From Candidatus Methanophagales archaeon (GTDB lineage Archaea; Halobacteriota; Syntropharchaeia; Alkanophagales; Methanospirareceae), in NCBI GenBank assembly GCA_030668065.1, contig DAOUUS010000002.1, positions 1 through 21,832 of the forward strand: DNA of 21,832 nucleotides. Direction: 5' to 3'. Positions 8,224-15,985 of the stretch are shown piece after piece. The translations under genes were made by a program, and so were the position numbers. The notes beneath the pieces were generated by a model. The model had not been told where the DNA came from. It saw only the letters and a list, made by a program, of their open reading frames with translations, and did no database searches. The number at the start of each line of letters is the position of its first letter. The stretch's first letter is position 1.

Positions 8224-8424
8224 ATGGCACAACTACCAATTGCACCAGTAACGCGATTAGTAAGAAACGCGGGTGCTGAGAGAGTAAGCGAAGAAGCAAG
8301 TGCGGCATTAGTAGAGATATTAGAGGCAGAAGGCGAAACAATAGCAAAGAAAGCCGTAAGCCTAGCTAAGCATGCCGGACGGAAAACAGTGAAAAAGGAA
8401 GACATAGACGAAGCTATGCAGTAA
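8224..8424 (+). CDS. Archaeal histone (HMf/HMfB type)
   Basis: A 66-residue single histone fold beginning MAQLPIAPVTRLVRNAGAER, the usual archaeal histone N-terminus, and ending DIDEAMQ. The three-helix pattern (short alpha-1, long alpha-2 from about SEEASAALVEILEAEGETIAKKAV, short alpha-3 from KEDIDEAM) is intact. There is no tail, as in HMfB-like proteins that dimerise and wrap DNA. The open frame begins four codons earlier at 8212, but those codons probably precede the transcription start. The promoter is strong by sequence, and a terminator-like hairpin with a T-rich tract follows, so it is likely a highly expressed single-gene unit despite lying 70 bp after polB. Confidence 0.95.
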   Translation: MAQLPIAPVTRLVRNAGAERVSEEASAALVEILEAEGETIAKKAVSLAKHAGRKTVKKEDIDEAMQ

Positions 8425-8439
8425 AAACGAACTATATGA

Positions 8440-8477
8440 AGGGGCGAATACTAATTTTAGCCCTTTTTATTTTTTTC
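8440..8477 (+). terminator. Histone gene terminator
   Basis: A short stem pairs AGGG-C (8440-8445, one G bulged) with GCCCT (8460-8464). It is followed at once by the T-rich tract TTTTTATTTTTTT, a good archaeal termination signal 15-50 bp after the histone stop. Confidence 0.6.
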
Positions 8478-8621
8478 CCCGTATTTTGACAGTACAGTTG
8501 AATTTTACAGTGAAATCACTATCGCCGCGGTGATAAATCGCGAGATTTTTAGGCAGTGCCCGTTCAACATATAAATGTTGTTTTTTATAGTTGATTTTGC
8601 TTTAACACTGGTTATCCACAC
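8478..8621 (+). other. Non-coding stretch with four consecutive small hairpins
   Basis: No plausible ORF lies in this part of the 249-bp histone-ftsY gap. Four short inverted repeats follow one another: AGTG-AAAT-CACT (8510-8521), the near-palindrome TATCGCCGCGGTGATA (about 8520-8535), AAATC-GCGA-GATTT with a GNRA-type tetraloop (8536-8549), and CAACAT-ATAA-ATGTTG (8565-8580) followed directly by TTTTTT. This could be a small RNA with its own terminator, a 3' UTR structure, or chance in AT-rich sequence. No known RNA family was recognised. Confidence 0.35.
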
Positions 8622-8628
8622 TTTATAT
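8622..8628 (+). promoter_or_regulatory. TATA box of ftsY
   Basis: TTTATAT, about 46-52 nt upstream of the ftsY ATG, predicts a transcript start near 8650 and a leader of roughly 20 nt. The segment TGTTACATTACA (8638-8649) falls between the TATA box and the predicted start. Confidence 0.6.
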
Positions 8629-8673
8629 CTGTTGTGATGTTACATTACAATAGGGTGTGCAAGGCAAGACGAA

Positions 8674-9609
8674 ATGTTTGAGAATCTACGAAAGAAGCTA
8701 AAAAGCTTTTCTAAAACAGTCGAGGAGAAAGTAATAGAAAAGGGGAAAGCGGCAATAGGTGGCGAGACGATTTTAGATGAGAAAGACCTGAAAAAGCCGT
8801 TAGAAGAGTTAGAAGTAGCGTTATTAGAAAGTGATACTGCATTGTCCGTGGTGGAAGAGTTAATTCGCCGTGTGAAGGCGGAACTGGTGGGTAAAAAGGT
8901 AAAACGGGGCACAAACACAGAAGATTTAGTGGAGAACACACTAAAGGGTGCTCTATTAGACATTCTTTCTACGGAAAAGCTCGATTTTGATGAGTTTGTG
9001 GCGAAAGGGGAAAAACCATTAAATCTCGCTTTTATCGGTGTGAATGGGACGGGGAAGACGACTACTATCGCGAAGGTAGCGCAGAAGTTGCTTTCAGCAG
9101 GGCATTCGGTGGTGATTGCGGCTGCAGATACGTACAGAGCGGGTGCAACTGAACAGATAGAGTGTCATGCGTCTAATTTAGGGATAAAACTGATAAAGCA
9201 TCAATATGGTTCCGATCCCGCAGCAGTTGTATATGATGCGTTGAAATATGCGAAAGCAAACAGAATAGAGGTAGTTCTGGCAGATACCGCGGGGCGAATG
9301 CACACCTCGGTAAATCTCATGGAGCAGTTAAGGAAGATATGCCGGGTGACGAAGCCGGACATGGTAATATTCGTGGATGAAGCGATTGCAGGGAACGACG
9401 CGGTGGAAAGGGCAAAGAAATTCGATGAAGTCGTGGGGATAGATGCCTCGATATTGACCAAGTTGGACATAGATATGAAAGGTGGTGCCGCGATTTCTAT
9501 CGCGCATTCCACTTCCAAGCCCATAATATTCATGGGCACCGGGCAGGGATATGAAGATCTGGAGAAGTTTGATGCGGAATGGCTTGTGGATAAGTTGTTG
9601 AGTGAATAA
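8674..9609 (+). CDS. ftsY: Signal recognition particle receptor FtsY
   Basis: FtsY is the SRP-receptor GTPase that docks ribosome-SRP complexes at the membrane. The 311-residue protein has a short basic N-terminus, the helical N domain (about 30-105) and the GTPase G domain: P-loop GVNGTGKTT (122-130), DTYRAGA (152-158), DTAGR (204-208), TKLD (262-265) and GTGQGYEDL (288-296). The long acidic A domain of bacterial FtsY is absent, as usual in archaea. After TKLD the family normally has a small residue and then AKGG; here it reads TKLDIDMKGG, a mild deviation at the nucleotide-binding closing loop. It has its own TATA box and is followed after 17 bp by a gene of unknown function in the same direction. 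Confidence 0.96.
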   Translation: MFENLRKKLKSFSKTVEEKVIEKGKAAIGGETILDEKDLKKPLEELEVALLESDTALSVVEELIRRVKAELVGKKVKRGTNTEDLVENTLKGALLDILSTEKLDFDEFVAKGEKPLNLAFIGVNGTGKTTTIAKVAQKLLSAGHSVVIAAADTYRAGATEQIECHASNLGIKLIKHQYGSDPAAVVYDALKYAKANRIEVVLADTAGRMHTSVNLMEQLRKICRVTKPDMVIFVDEAIAGNDAVERAKKFDEVVGIDASILTKLDIDMKGGAAISIAHSTSKPIIFMGTGQGYEDLEKFDAEWLVDKLLSE

Positions 9610-9626
9610 AAAGGGGAAGAAAGAAT

Positions 9627-10703
9627 ATGAAACCGGAAGAATATAAGAATTTAGTTTTAGATATAACAGAGAAGGACGAGGGTGCAAGAACACTACAGGG
9701 ATTAGTCTATTTACTGAAGGAATATGCCTCAGAAGAGGCACTTACGAAAAACTTCGTGGCGTTACAGGGGAAAGGGAAGGAAGAGGAATGCAAGGACTTG
9801 TTAAAATCATTGCATCACAAACGTGTTTTTGGGATAGGACCTTATGATGGGTACATTTGCCCCGCGGGACATGAAAAGGACTTTGAGGAGATTGCCTTAG
9901 ATTATTTACAAGCGCAACCGAAATTATCGGCGATCGTTAAAGCGGAGATAGATGCGGGGAATAATGCCGCGCTAACTATGATTGAACTAATGTTAAAGAT
10001 GAGCATACATGGACTCCCCGGCTTCACGCAGTATGAACTCATAAAAGCGGATATATCAGATATGTTCTCACCGGAGGTCTTTCAAGCGTTAGAGACCGAT
10101 TTTATCGCCAAGAATCTGTGCGTTTATGGGAAAAGGGCACCAAGACATGAATTCCTGTGGTTGTATCATCAAACCGAGGATGAGCGAAATGCTGCCCGGG
10201 ATATGCTAATAGAGTTTAGAGAGAAGGAACTATATAAGATGCCCCAGATAAAAGAGTTCGAAGGGCTAATCGGTGAGGTCATAGCGGAATCGCAAGAAGA
10301 ACAAAAAGCGAAGAAAGAAGGACTTGCCCAGTGGGCCGAATTCTCACAAGAGGAAGTAGATGCGGTTAGCGGCTATTTCAGCGGGTTCACAATGAATGAA
10401 GACTTCGTAGTGCTCAGCGGAAACCTGTATGTGGATAGAGATACACTGCACATGGTGATTACGGATAAATTGTCAAGATACGTTATTAGAGAATGGAGGG
10501 AGCAACCAGTGGTCTTCGTAACCGAGAAACTCCCGAAATGCGTACGAAATATCGGCCGCGTGTTTGAGGAGGCATATCCGTGCTATGAAGATCGTAAACT
10601 CGCTATTGTCGTTCCGAATGAAGTTGCATACGCAAACTTCAATCACAAGCTATTTTCTAGAATCATAGCACGATTGGGGATTGAAAAGTGCTTGGAATTC
10701 TAA
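9627..10703 (+). CDS. Conserved-looking protein of unknown function, cotranscribed with ftsY
   Basis: I do not recognise this 358-residue protein. It has no signal peptide or membrane span and is rich in charged residues. The first 95 residues look like an alpha-helical, possibly winged-helix, domain. A second helix-turn-helix-like stretch lies around IHGLPGFTQYELIKADISDMFSPE (about 127-150). A charged helical segment at about 195-235 looks coiled-coil-like. The C-terminal third alternates strands and helices (VVLSGNLYVD, QPVVFVTEKLP, KLAIVVPN), suggesting an alpha/beta domain. Cysteines are scattered without a zinc-binding pair arrangement, except the isolated YICPAGHEK near residue 75. It starts 17 bp after ftsY behind a purine-rich GGGGAAG, so it is probably read from the ftsY transcript. 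A DNA- or nucleoprotein-binding role is one guess; the context does not decide it. Confidence 0.85.
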   Translation: MKPEEYKNLVLDITEKDEGARTLQGLVYLLKEYASEEALTKNFVALQGKGKEEECKDLLKSLHHKRVFGIGPYDGYICPAGHEKDFEEIALDYLQAQPKLSAIVKAEIDAGNNAALTMIELMLKMSIHGLPGFTQYELIKADISDMFSPEVFQALETDFIAKNLCVYGKRAPRHEFLWLYHQTEDERNAARDMLIEFREKELYKMPQIKEFEGLIGEVIAESQEEQKAKKEGLAQWAEFSQEEVDAVSGYFSGFTMNEDFVVLSGNLYVDRDTLHMVITDKLSRYVIREWREQPVVFVTEKLPKCVRNIGRVFEEAYPCYEDRKLAIVVPNEVAYANFNHKLFSRIIARLGIEKCLEF

Positions 10704-10745
10704 CTGCACAAATAAAACACGGAAAAAAACACGTAAACAGCAATA

Positions 10746-11612
10746 TCATAAAATAGACAGGATTAGCGGTATAGAGAGGATACTGAGCAGTGTGGTGATA
10801 CAGACAACAGAAGCGACTAAAGATGCGTCTCTTTGGTATTTGGCTGTTAATATCATTGACATGACGGCAGAGGGCATTGCTGCTTGTAGCAATATGATGT
10901 CTTTCACTAATCCATCTAAGGACAATAGATTGACAATCATTAATGCGACTAAAAAACCGCCAAGAATTCTGAATGCCGATGCGAGTAGTACGATTTTTGC
11001 TGTGCTTATTTTTATCTCTGTCAGTTTATACCCGAGAACAAGCAATGCCAAAGGGATAGTGACTAGCCCGACCATTTCAATCGGCAGAAATAGCACCTGT
11101 GGGATCGTGATTTTTGATAGATTTACTACTAAGCCAATTACCACTGCATAGAGTAACGGAACTTTGAACACCTCTTGTAGCTCGTTTCTGTGGTGTACGA
11201 TATAGATGCCGAGGCTGAAGATGAGTAACGAATTAATCATGTCAAAGACCACAGCACGCGACAAGCCGTCCACGCCAAATGCGAATAATGCAACGGGATA
11301 GCCTATATAGCTCGTATTACCGAAGGTCATGGGCAGATATAACCCTTTTTTGTCTGATCTTGTTAGTTTTAAGGTGATACAAGCGAAAGTAACCATAAAG
11401 AGTAGTATAGCTAGTGCGGCTACGGCAATTGAGGTGAAATCGGTCAGGTTAATATCACTGGTTGCAATGGACGAGAAGATTAGACAGGGAGCTGTCATAT
11501 ATACGATCAGATTAATAAAACGCTGAACATCTATTTCTTTGTGTTTCCCGATGATATAACCAACTAAAATGATTGAAAAAATAGGGATTACTGTTTGTAT
11601 TATTACTTGCAT
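10746..11612 (-). CDS. AEC-family (auxin efflux carrier-like) transporter
   Basis: A 288-residue membrane protein with about eight to ten hydrophobic helices arranged as two halves. Family marks are the proline-bearing first half (MTAPCLIFSSIA), the GNTSYIGYP loop (98-106, equivalent to the GNxGxxGxP motif) and the second-half segment QAAMPSAVMSMILTAKYQ near the C-terminus. AEC members export or import small organic anions such as malate or malonate; the substrate here cannot be inferred. The gene converges on the ftsY unit with only 42 bp between them and stands alone. The ATG at 11612 is the natural start, with a possible TATA-like stretch (minus strand TTTTTAATC) about 25-30 nt upstream. 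The decayed IS element begins less than 80 bp upstream of its start. Confidence 0.9.
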   Translation of the reverse strand: MQVIIQTVIPIFSIILVGYIIGKHKEIDVQRFINLIVYMTAPCLIFSSIATSDINLTDFTSIAVAALAILLFMVTFACITLKLTRSDKKGLYLPMTFGNTSYIGYPVALFAFGVDGLSRAVVFDMINSLLIFSLGIYIVHHRNELQEVFKVPLLYAVVIGLVVNLSKITIPQVLFLPIEMVGLVTIPLALLVLGYKLTEIKISTAKIVLLASAFRILGGFLVALMIVNLLSLDGLVKDIILLQAAMPSAVMSMILTAKYQRDASLVASVVCITTLLSILSIPLILSIL

Positions 11613-11680
11613 AGTGTAAAAGATGGGAAAGATTGATTAAAAACTTGTTGTAAAAGAAAAGAGGAGTGTGTAGTCGCAAA

Positions 11681-13223
11681 ATGTTTGATTATAACTTGAC
11701 ATTACGAGTTTTAGAGGCTACCATATCACGTGAAGTGACAATAAATGGCGAAAAGCAGATAATTCCCCCAAAAAAACGCTTGAAAGAGTTTGAGATTACA
11801 AAATCGGTAAGATATGGTGACATAGCAGTCCTCTACGATTTGTTCAAACAATACGGACTTATCGAGCTGTTAAACTGATTAAATCCAAGAAGAGGACTGC
11901 CCGTGGGCGAAGTTTTTGCAGCGCTTGCAATCAACCATATAACAGACAGAGAAACTCTCAACAAGTTTTCCAAATGGTATCAGGACACCGCACTGGAAGA
12001 GTTCACCGGCATCACCCCTGAAGAACTAAACTCTAGCAATCTCGGTGCAGTAATGAATACCTGCCGTAAAATAGGCCATGAGGGCATCATTGACGTGTGC
12101 ACGGAGCTGTTCAACCAAATAAAGCATCTTGAAGCGGAATCGTCCACCTTGATCTATGACATCACGTCCACTTATTTTTATTCGACAAAAATGCCTAAAG
12201 CGCGACTCGGGCACAGTCGAGCTGATAACAGCTTACCTCAGATAAACATTGGATTAGTCGCAACAAAGAACAAAGGTTTACCTGTCCTTTTCAGAACGTA
12301 TGAGAGAAATATAACAGATGTGAGGAGGGTAGAACAACTTATTGCAGATGTTAAACGGGTAAATCTCAGCATTGATGCGATAATCCTGGATCGTGGGATG
12401 GCGTCAAAGAATAAATTACTAAAGCGGAATGGCGATAACCTGAAAATAATTGGCTGGCATCCCTTAAACGTCCAAGGATGCTAAAGAGCTTGTAATGCGC
12501 GGCATATCCGAAGAAAATGAGTTGATGCGTCCATCCGTCTAATCTATTACGAAAGCCTCGCTACATCGCTGTTTGGCATTCCCGGCAGGGCGATTATTTG
12601 CTTTAATCACAGTGATCTTGAGATAGAACGCACGGCACGATTGAAAAAAATAGGTATCGCAGAGATAAAAGTCGCGGAGATCTTGTCTTCGCAGACCGGT
12701 AACGAAACTCTGAAGGGTTTGGAAAAGGAAATAATAGCAGCAATCCGCGGAGTTTCTGATTTTTTTGAGATAAAAAACGACAAAAATAAAATAATCGTAA
12801 ATCCTCACTCAGAAAATCGAAGAAATGCAAGGCTTCGAGATGGTAAATGCTTGATTTTTACCACGTATTTTGAAAAGAGTGCACCTGAGATTATTGCCAC
12901 GTATTTTGGTAAAGATGTGATTGAAAAGATCTTCGATTGCTTCAAAAACGGGTTCGATCTGCAGCCGGTAAGGCATTTTAAGGAAGGAAATATTGATGAC
13001 TATATTTTTATCTGCTATCTTGCATATCTGGATTTGGCACGGTATAAGTATCATTTAGGCGTTACGGGCTGGGCGGGTGTTGAAGATAGTCTGGATGAAC
13101 TGGGTAGAATACGAAAAACTACTCTTGATTTTGGGGGGCGAAACTCGTGATAAAAATTCTGTTCTCACTAAAGAGCAAAAGGAGATTATTGAAAAGTTGG
13201 GGTTTGCGGATGCGCTCTTTTAG
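11681..13223 (+). pseudogene. Broken IS1634-like DDE transposase
   Basis: Read through its lesions, this is one transposase of about 500 residues. Pieces in order: KKRLKEFEITKSVRYGDIAV; an in-frame TGA at 11876-11878; GLPVGEVFAALAINHITDR; the first catalytic aspartate region LIYDITSTYFYS; QINIGLVATKNKGLPVLF; the second aspartate region IILDRGMASKNKLL; a frameshift near 12450; a TAA within GIP-stop-TSKDAKELVMRG; a second frameshift near 12540, restoring IYYESLATSLFGIPGRAIICF; the C-terminal part with YFGKDVIEKIFDCFKNGF; and a frameshift in a G6 run at about 13133, after which the sequence ends EKLGFADALF and a TAG at 13221-13223. At least two nonsense changes and three frameshifts make it inactive. 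The original start codon is uncertain because the left terminal repeat overlaps the beginning. Confidence 0.85.
11689..11724 (+). repeat. Left terminal inverted repeat of the IS1634-like element
   Basis: It begins TTATAACTTGAC. Its first 12 bases match the inverted right end at 11 of 12 positions, and the full 36 bases at 27 positions without a gap. Confidence 0.7.
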
Positions 13224-13224
13224 G

Positions 13225-13260
13225 ATTGTAGCATATACAACGCAGAAAGTCAGGTTATAA
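13225..13260 (-). repeat. Right terminal inverted repeat of the IS1634-like element
   Basis: On the minus strand it begins TTATAACCTGAC and pairs with the left end as described there. It starts one base after the transposase stop codon. Confidence 0.7.
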
Positions 13261-13300
13261 GCGAGACAAACTAAAAAGGGACCACGGTTTCCGATGTTTG

Positions 13301-13306
13301 AAAAAA
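13301..13306 (-). terminator. T-tract terminator after the ABC importer operon
   Basis: On the minus strand a TTTTTT run starts two bases after the ATPase stop codon, and a further T5 run lies about 25 bases on. Archaeal RNA polymerase can terminate at such tracts without a hairpin. No stable stem is evident. Confidence 0.4.
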
Positions 13307-13307
13307 C

Positions 13308-15134
13308 TCAATCTGTGGCGGTGCAGAGCATACACGCAACCTTATGAGTGCTAAGAGAGCTCAATCGTTGTTTCTCATTAAAACAGACTTCTGTTACTTT
13401 GTTGCACCTATTTGCATAAGGGCATCCAGTCCCGTCATTTCTCTCACTCGTTCTTTCTGGCACCGCATGTACTCGTGAACTCAGTGTAGGCGCAGCCTTC
13501 AGCAGGTCTTCGGTATATGGATGCAGTGGGCTACTTACTATCTCGTTTGATGGACCTTCTTCAACAATAATCCCCTTCAACATCACTGCGAGCCTATCGC
13601 TTATCTTCCTTGCTAAGGCGAGGTTGTGCGTGATGAAAAGCATACCTATCCCCCTCTTCTCTTGCAGATTAAGTAGGAGTTTCACGACCTTTGCCTGCGT
13701 GCTTGCATCTAAGGCTGAGGTTGGTTCATCGGCAATGAGCAGCTTCGGATTCAGTATGAGCGCTCGAGCAATGCCAACCCTTTGCGCTTCCCCTTGACTC
13801 AACTGATGTGGATATTTATTTAGGAACGTCTCTGAGGATGGCAACTCAACTTCATCCAGAATCTGCCGCACCATACTTTCTCGCTGCTCGCGATTACCCA
13901 GTTTTTGTACGTCTAAAGGCTCTCTTACAGCTTCTAGAACGGAAAGACGATGACTTAACGATTCCATTGGGTTTTGGAAGATCATTTGAACCCGTTGATA
14001 GAAGCTTTTGTCCCTGCCGAGAATTTGTTTGCCTTCGAGGTATATCCGACCTTCCGTAGCTCCAAAAATGCCCATGATTAGCTTTGCTGTTGTTGTCTTC
14101 CCAGAACCTGACTCCCCGACCAGAGCTAAAGTCTCACCCTCATATAGCGTCAGATCAATAGAATCAACCGCCTTCAAGGAATCGAATGACTTACTCAGGT
14201 CCCTCAACTCTAAGAGCGGTATGATTCCGCCTCTATGACAGGCAATGAACCGCCCGTCATTTTTTTCTAACCGCGGCGCTTTTTCTCGACAGATTCCTAT
14301 TGATTGTGTGCAGCGAGGGTGAAACGGGCAGCCGACATCAAAGAACTCCATTCGACCTTTTATCCCCTGCAGGTCCTTCGTTGTTGTCATGCTCGGATAG
14401 CATCTGAGCAGCCCTCTCGTGTATGGATGCCTGGGGTTAGAGAGAAGAGCAGGAGTAGAGCCAAATTCTACGATTCTACCCGCGTATAGCACTGCCATTC
14501 TATCAGAGAGCGTGGAAGCTGCGTAGAAGTCATGGGTTAATAGAAGTATTGTCAGCTCCCTTTCCTTACACACGGTATGTATCAAGTTAATTATTTCTAC
14601 TTTGGTGAGAGCATCTAAAGCTGTTGTGGGCTCGTCCATAATAATCAAATCAGGATCGTTTGCCAGTGCCATTGCAATCAACACCCGCTGCTTCTCTCCG
14701 CCGCTTAACTGATGAGGATAGGCATAAAAACGCCCCTCTGGTAGATTCACCCTGTTCAATAGTTCGCCAGCACGTCTCGTCGCTTCGTTTCTATCGCCTA
14801 ATTTATGCACCACAATAGGCTCTGATACCTGGTCCAGAACGGTATACAGGGGGTTTAACGCATTTTCTACGTTCTGGAAGACCATTGCGATCCGATTCCA
14901 TCTTATCGCCTTCAACTCTTTCTCCGCCAGCGCCACTAAATTCTTACCTTCAAACAGAATCTCACCCCTGACGGTGCCCTCTACGAGTCCTATAATGCTA
15001 AGCCCAAGAGTAGTTTTTCCACCTCCCGATTCGCCTACAATTGATAGAGATTCACCCCTTTTCAACGTCAGATTTATACCGTGCAATACCCTTCTTTTGC
15101 CATACATCACCTCCAGTTCTCTTAGTTCTATCAT
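13308..15134 (-). CDS. Fused double ATPase of a peptide/nickel-type ABC importer (DppD-DppF fusion)
   Basis: A 608-residue protein containing both nucleotide-binding domains of the importer. The first has Walker A GESGGGKTT (34-42), Q-loop Q87, signature LSGGEKQR (143-150), Walker B LIIMDEP (164-170) and H-loop H201. The second has GESGSGKTT (340-348), Q387, LSQGEAQR (445-452), LLIADEP (465-471) and H503. Each half ends with the oligopeptide/dipeptide C-terminal region, starting HPYTRGLL and HPYTEDLL. Each then carries four cysteines with identical spacing, CX5CX6CX16C (C269, C275, C282, C299 and C571, C577, C584, C601). In some DppD/OppD proteins such a motif binds a [4Fe-4S] cluster. I start it at the ATG at 15134, which overlaps the dppC-like stop in ATGA; the longer open frame upstream lies inside the permease gene. 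It is the last gene of the operon. Confidence 0.94.
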   Translation of the reverse strand: MIELRELEVMYGKRRVLHGINLTLKRGESLSIVGESGGGKTTLGLSIIGLVEGTVRGEILFEGKNLVALAEKELKAIRWNRIAMVFQNVENALNPLYTVLDQVSEPIVVHKLGDRNEATRRAGELLNRVNLPEGRFYAYPHQLSGGEKQRVLIAMALANDPDLIIMDEPTTALDALTKVEIINLIHTVCKERELTILLLTHDFYAASTLSDRMAVLYAGRIVEFGSTPALLSNPRHPYTRGLLRCYPSMTTTKDLQGIKGRMEFFDVGCPFHPRCTQSIGICREKAPRLEKNDGRFIACHRGGIIPLLELRDLSKSFDSLKAVDSIDLTLYEGETLALVGESGSGKTTTAKLIMGIFGATEGRIYLEGKQILGRDKSFYQRVQMIFQNPMESLSHRLSVLEAVREPLDVQKLGNREQRESMVRQILDEVELPSSETFLNKYPHQLSQGEAQRVGIARALILNPKLLIADEPTSALDASTQAKVVKLLLNLQEKRGIGMLFITHNLALARKISDRLAVMLKGIIVEEGPSNEIVSSPLHPYTEDLLKAAPTLSSRVHAVPERTSERNDGTGCPYANRCNKVTEVCFNEKQRLSSLSTHKVACMLCTATD

Positions 15135-15985
15135 TGCCAATCTTCCTGCTCCATCACCCGTAGACGTGGATCCATAGCTGTTTCTAATGCATGTCCAATA
15201 AATACGAAAGCCATTATCGTAACTGAGAGGGCAAGTCCTGTTGGAATGAGCCACCACTTCCAGACGTCAAGGTAGTAGAATCTGAGTGCGTGATGCATCA
15301 TCAATCCCCAACTCACTGTTGAGATGTCTGCTATACCGAGGAACGCCAAACCCGCTTCCATAAATACACCCCGCGTTGCGCTATGTATAAATACCGCAAA
15401 CAGAATCGAACTGAGGTTAGGTATTATATGCCGGATTACGATATACCGCTTATTTGCACCAAACGTTCTTGCGGCGTAAACACTCATTCTTTCCTTTAGT
15501 GACAGTGTTTGTGCCCTTACCAGTCTCGCTCCGCCCTGCCACGTCAAGATAGAAATGAGAAAGATAAGAGTCCAAACATTTGGCAGGACATAGGCTGCTA
15601 CTAATATGATTACTATAAACGCCGGTATCACGATAAGTGCATCTATCAGTCTCATCACTATCCTATCGTATAATCCACCGACCAGAGCAGCCGATGCACC
15701 GATAACCGTACTGAGTAGGGTTGTGAACACACCCACACCCAAAGCCACTAAGAGCGAGTTTTTCGCACCGCATAAAAGTCGACTCCAAATATCCTGTCCT
15801 ATATCGTTTGTTCCTAACCAATGCTCGAATGAAGGCGACATAAAGATTGCGTGGCTTGGCTCACCAGGGTCATAGCGAGCAAGAAATGGTGCAAATAACG
15901 CGATAAAGAGCACTAAGCAGAGCATAGCTAACCCGATCTTTCCAAAGTTGTTCCGCGTCAGTTCAGTCCAGTAGTTAATGTGCAT
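15131..15985 (-). CDS. ABC importer permease, DppC type
   Basis: A 284-residue inner permease with six predicted membrane spans. It has the N-terminal OppC/DppC pattern: a first helix (about 15-35) ending in LFAPFLARYDP, then the periplasmic-side segment HWLGTNDIGQDIWSRLLCGAKNSL. It also has the ATPase-coupling loop RAQTLSLKERMSVYAARTFGA (about 157-177), the EAA-like motif of this family, and the conserved end HALETAMDPRLR. It should form the translocation channel as a heterodimer with the DppB-type protein. Its start lies 11 bp inside that upstream gene and its stop overlaps the ATPase start by four bases, so expression is tightly coupled. Confidence 0.94.
   Translation of the reverse strand: MHINYWTELTRNNFGKIGLAMLCLVLFIALFAPFLARYDPGEPSHAIFMSPSFEHWLGTNDIGQDIWSRLLCGAKNSLLVALGVGVFTTLLSTVIGASAALVGGLYDRIVMRLIDALIVIPAFIVIILVAAYVLPNVWTLIFLISILTWQGGARLVRAQTLSLKERMSVYAARTFGANKRYIVIRHIIPNLSSILFAVFIHSATRGVFMEAGLAFLGIADISTVSWGLMMHHALRFYYLDVWKWWLIPTGLALSVTIMAFVFIGHALETAMDPRLRVMEQEDWQ

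Larger units (their letters stand above)
11689..13260 (+). mobile_element. Degenerate IS1634-like (IS4 superfamily) insertion sequence
   Basis: A 1572-bp element is bounded by imperfect terminal inverted repeats (27 of 36 positions match) and contains one broken DDE transposase gene. The right repeat begins just after the reconstructed stop codon and the left one overlaps the start of the reading frame. I see no clear target-site duplication, which fits an old insertion. It should not be able to move by its own transposase. Confidence 0.75.

Noticed and set aside
10681..11151. 156-codon open frame on the plus strand overlapping the end of the gene after ftsY
   Set aside because: It runs antisense through the AEC transporter, whose minus-strand product is clearly membrane-protein-like.
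11876..11878. In-frame TGA in the transposase, considered as selenocysteine or another recoding site
   Set aside because: The same gene carries another stop and three frameshifts, so simple decay explains it.
15135..15257. N-terminal 41-codon extension of the fused ATPase
   Set aside because: It lies wholly inside the DppC-type gene in another frame. The ATG at 15134 gives the normal ATPase start and a four-base overlap.
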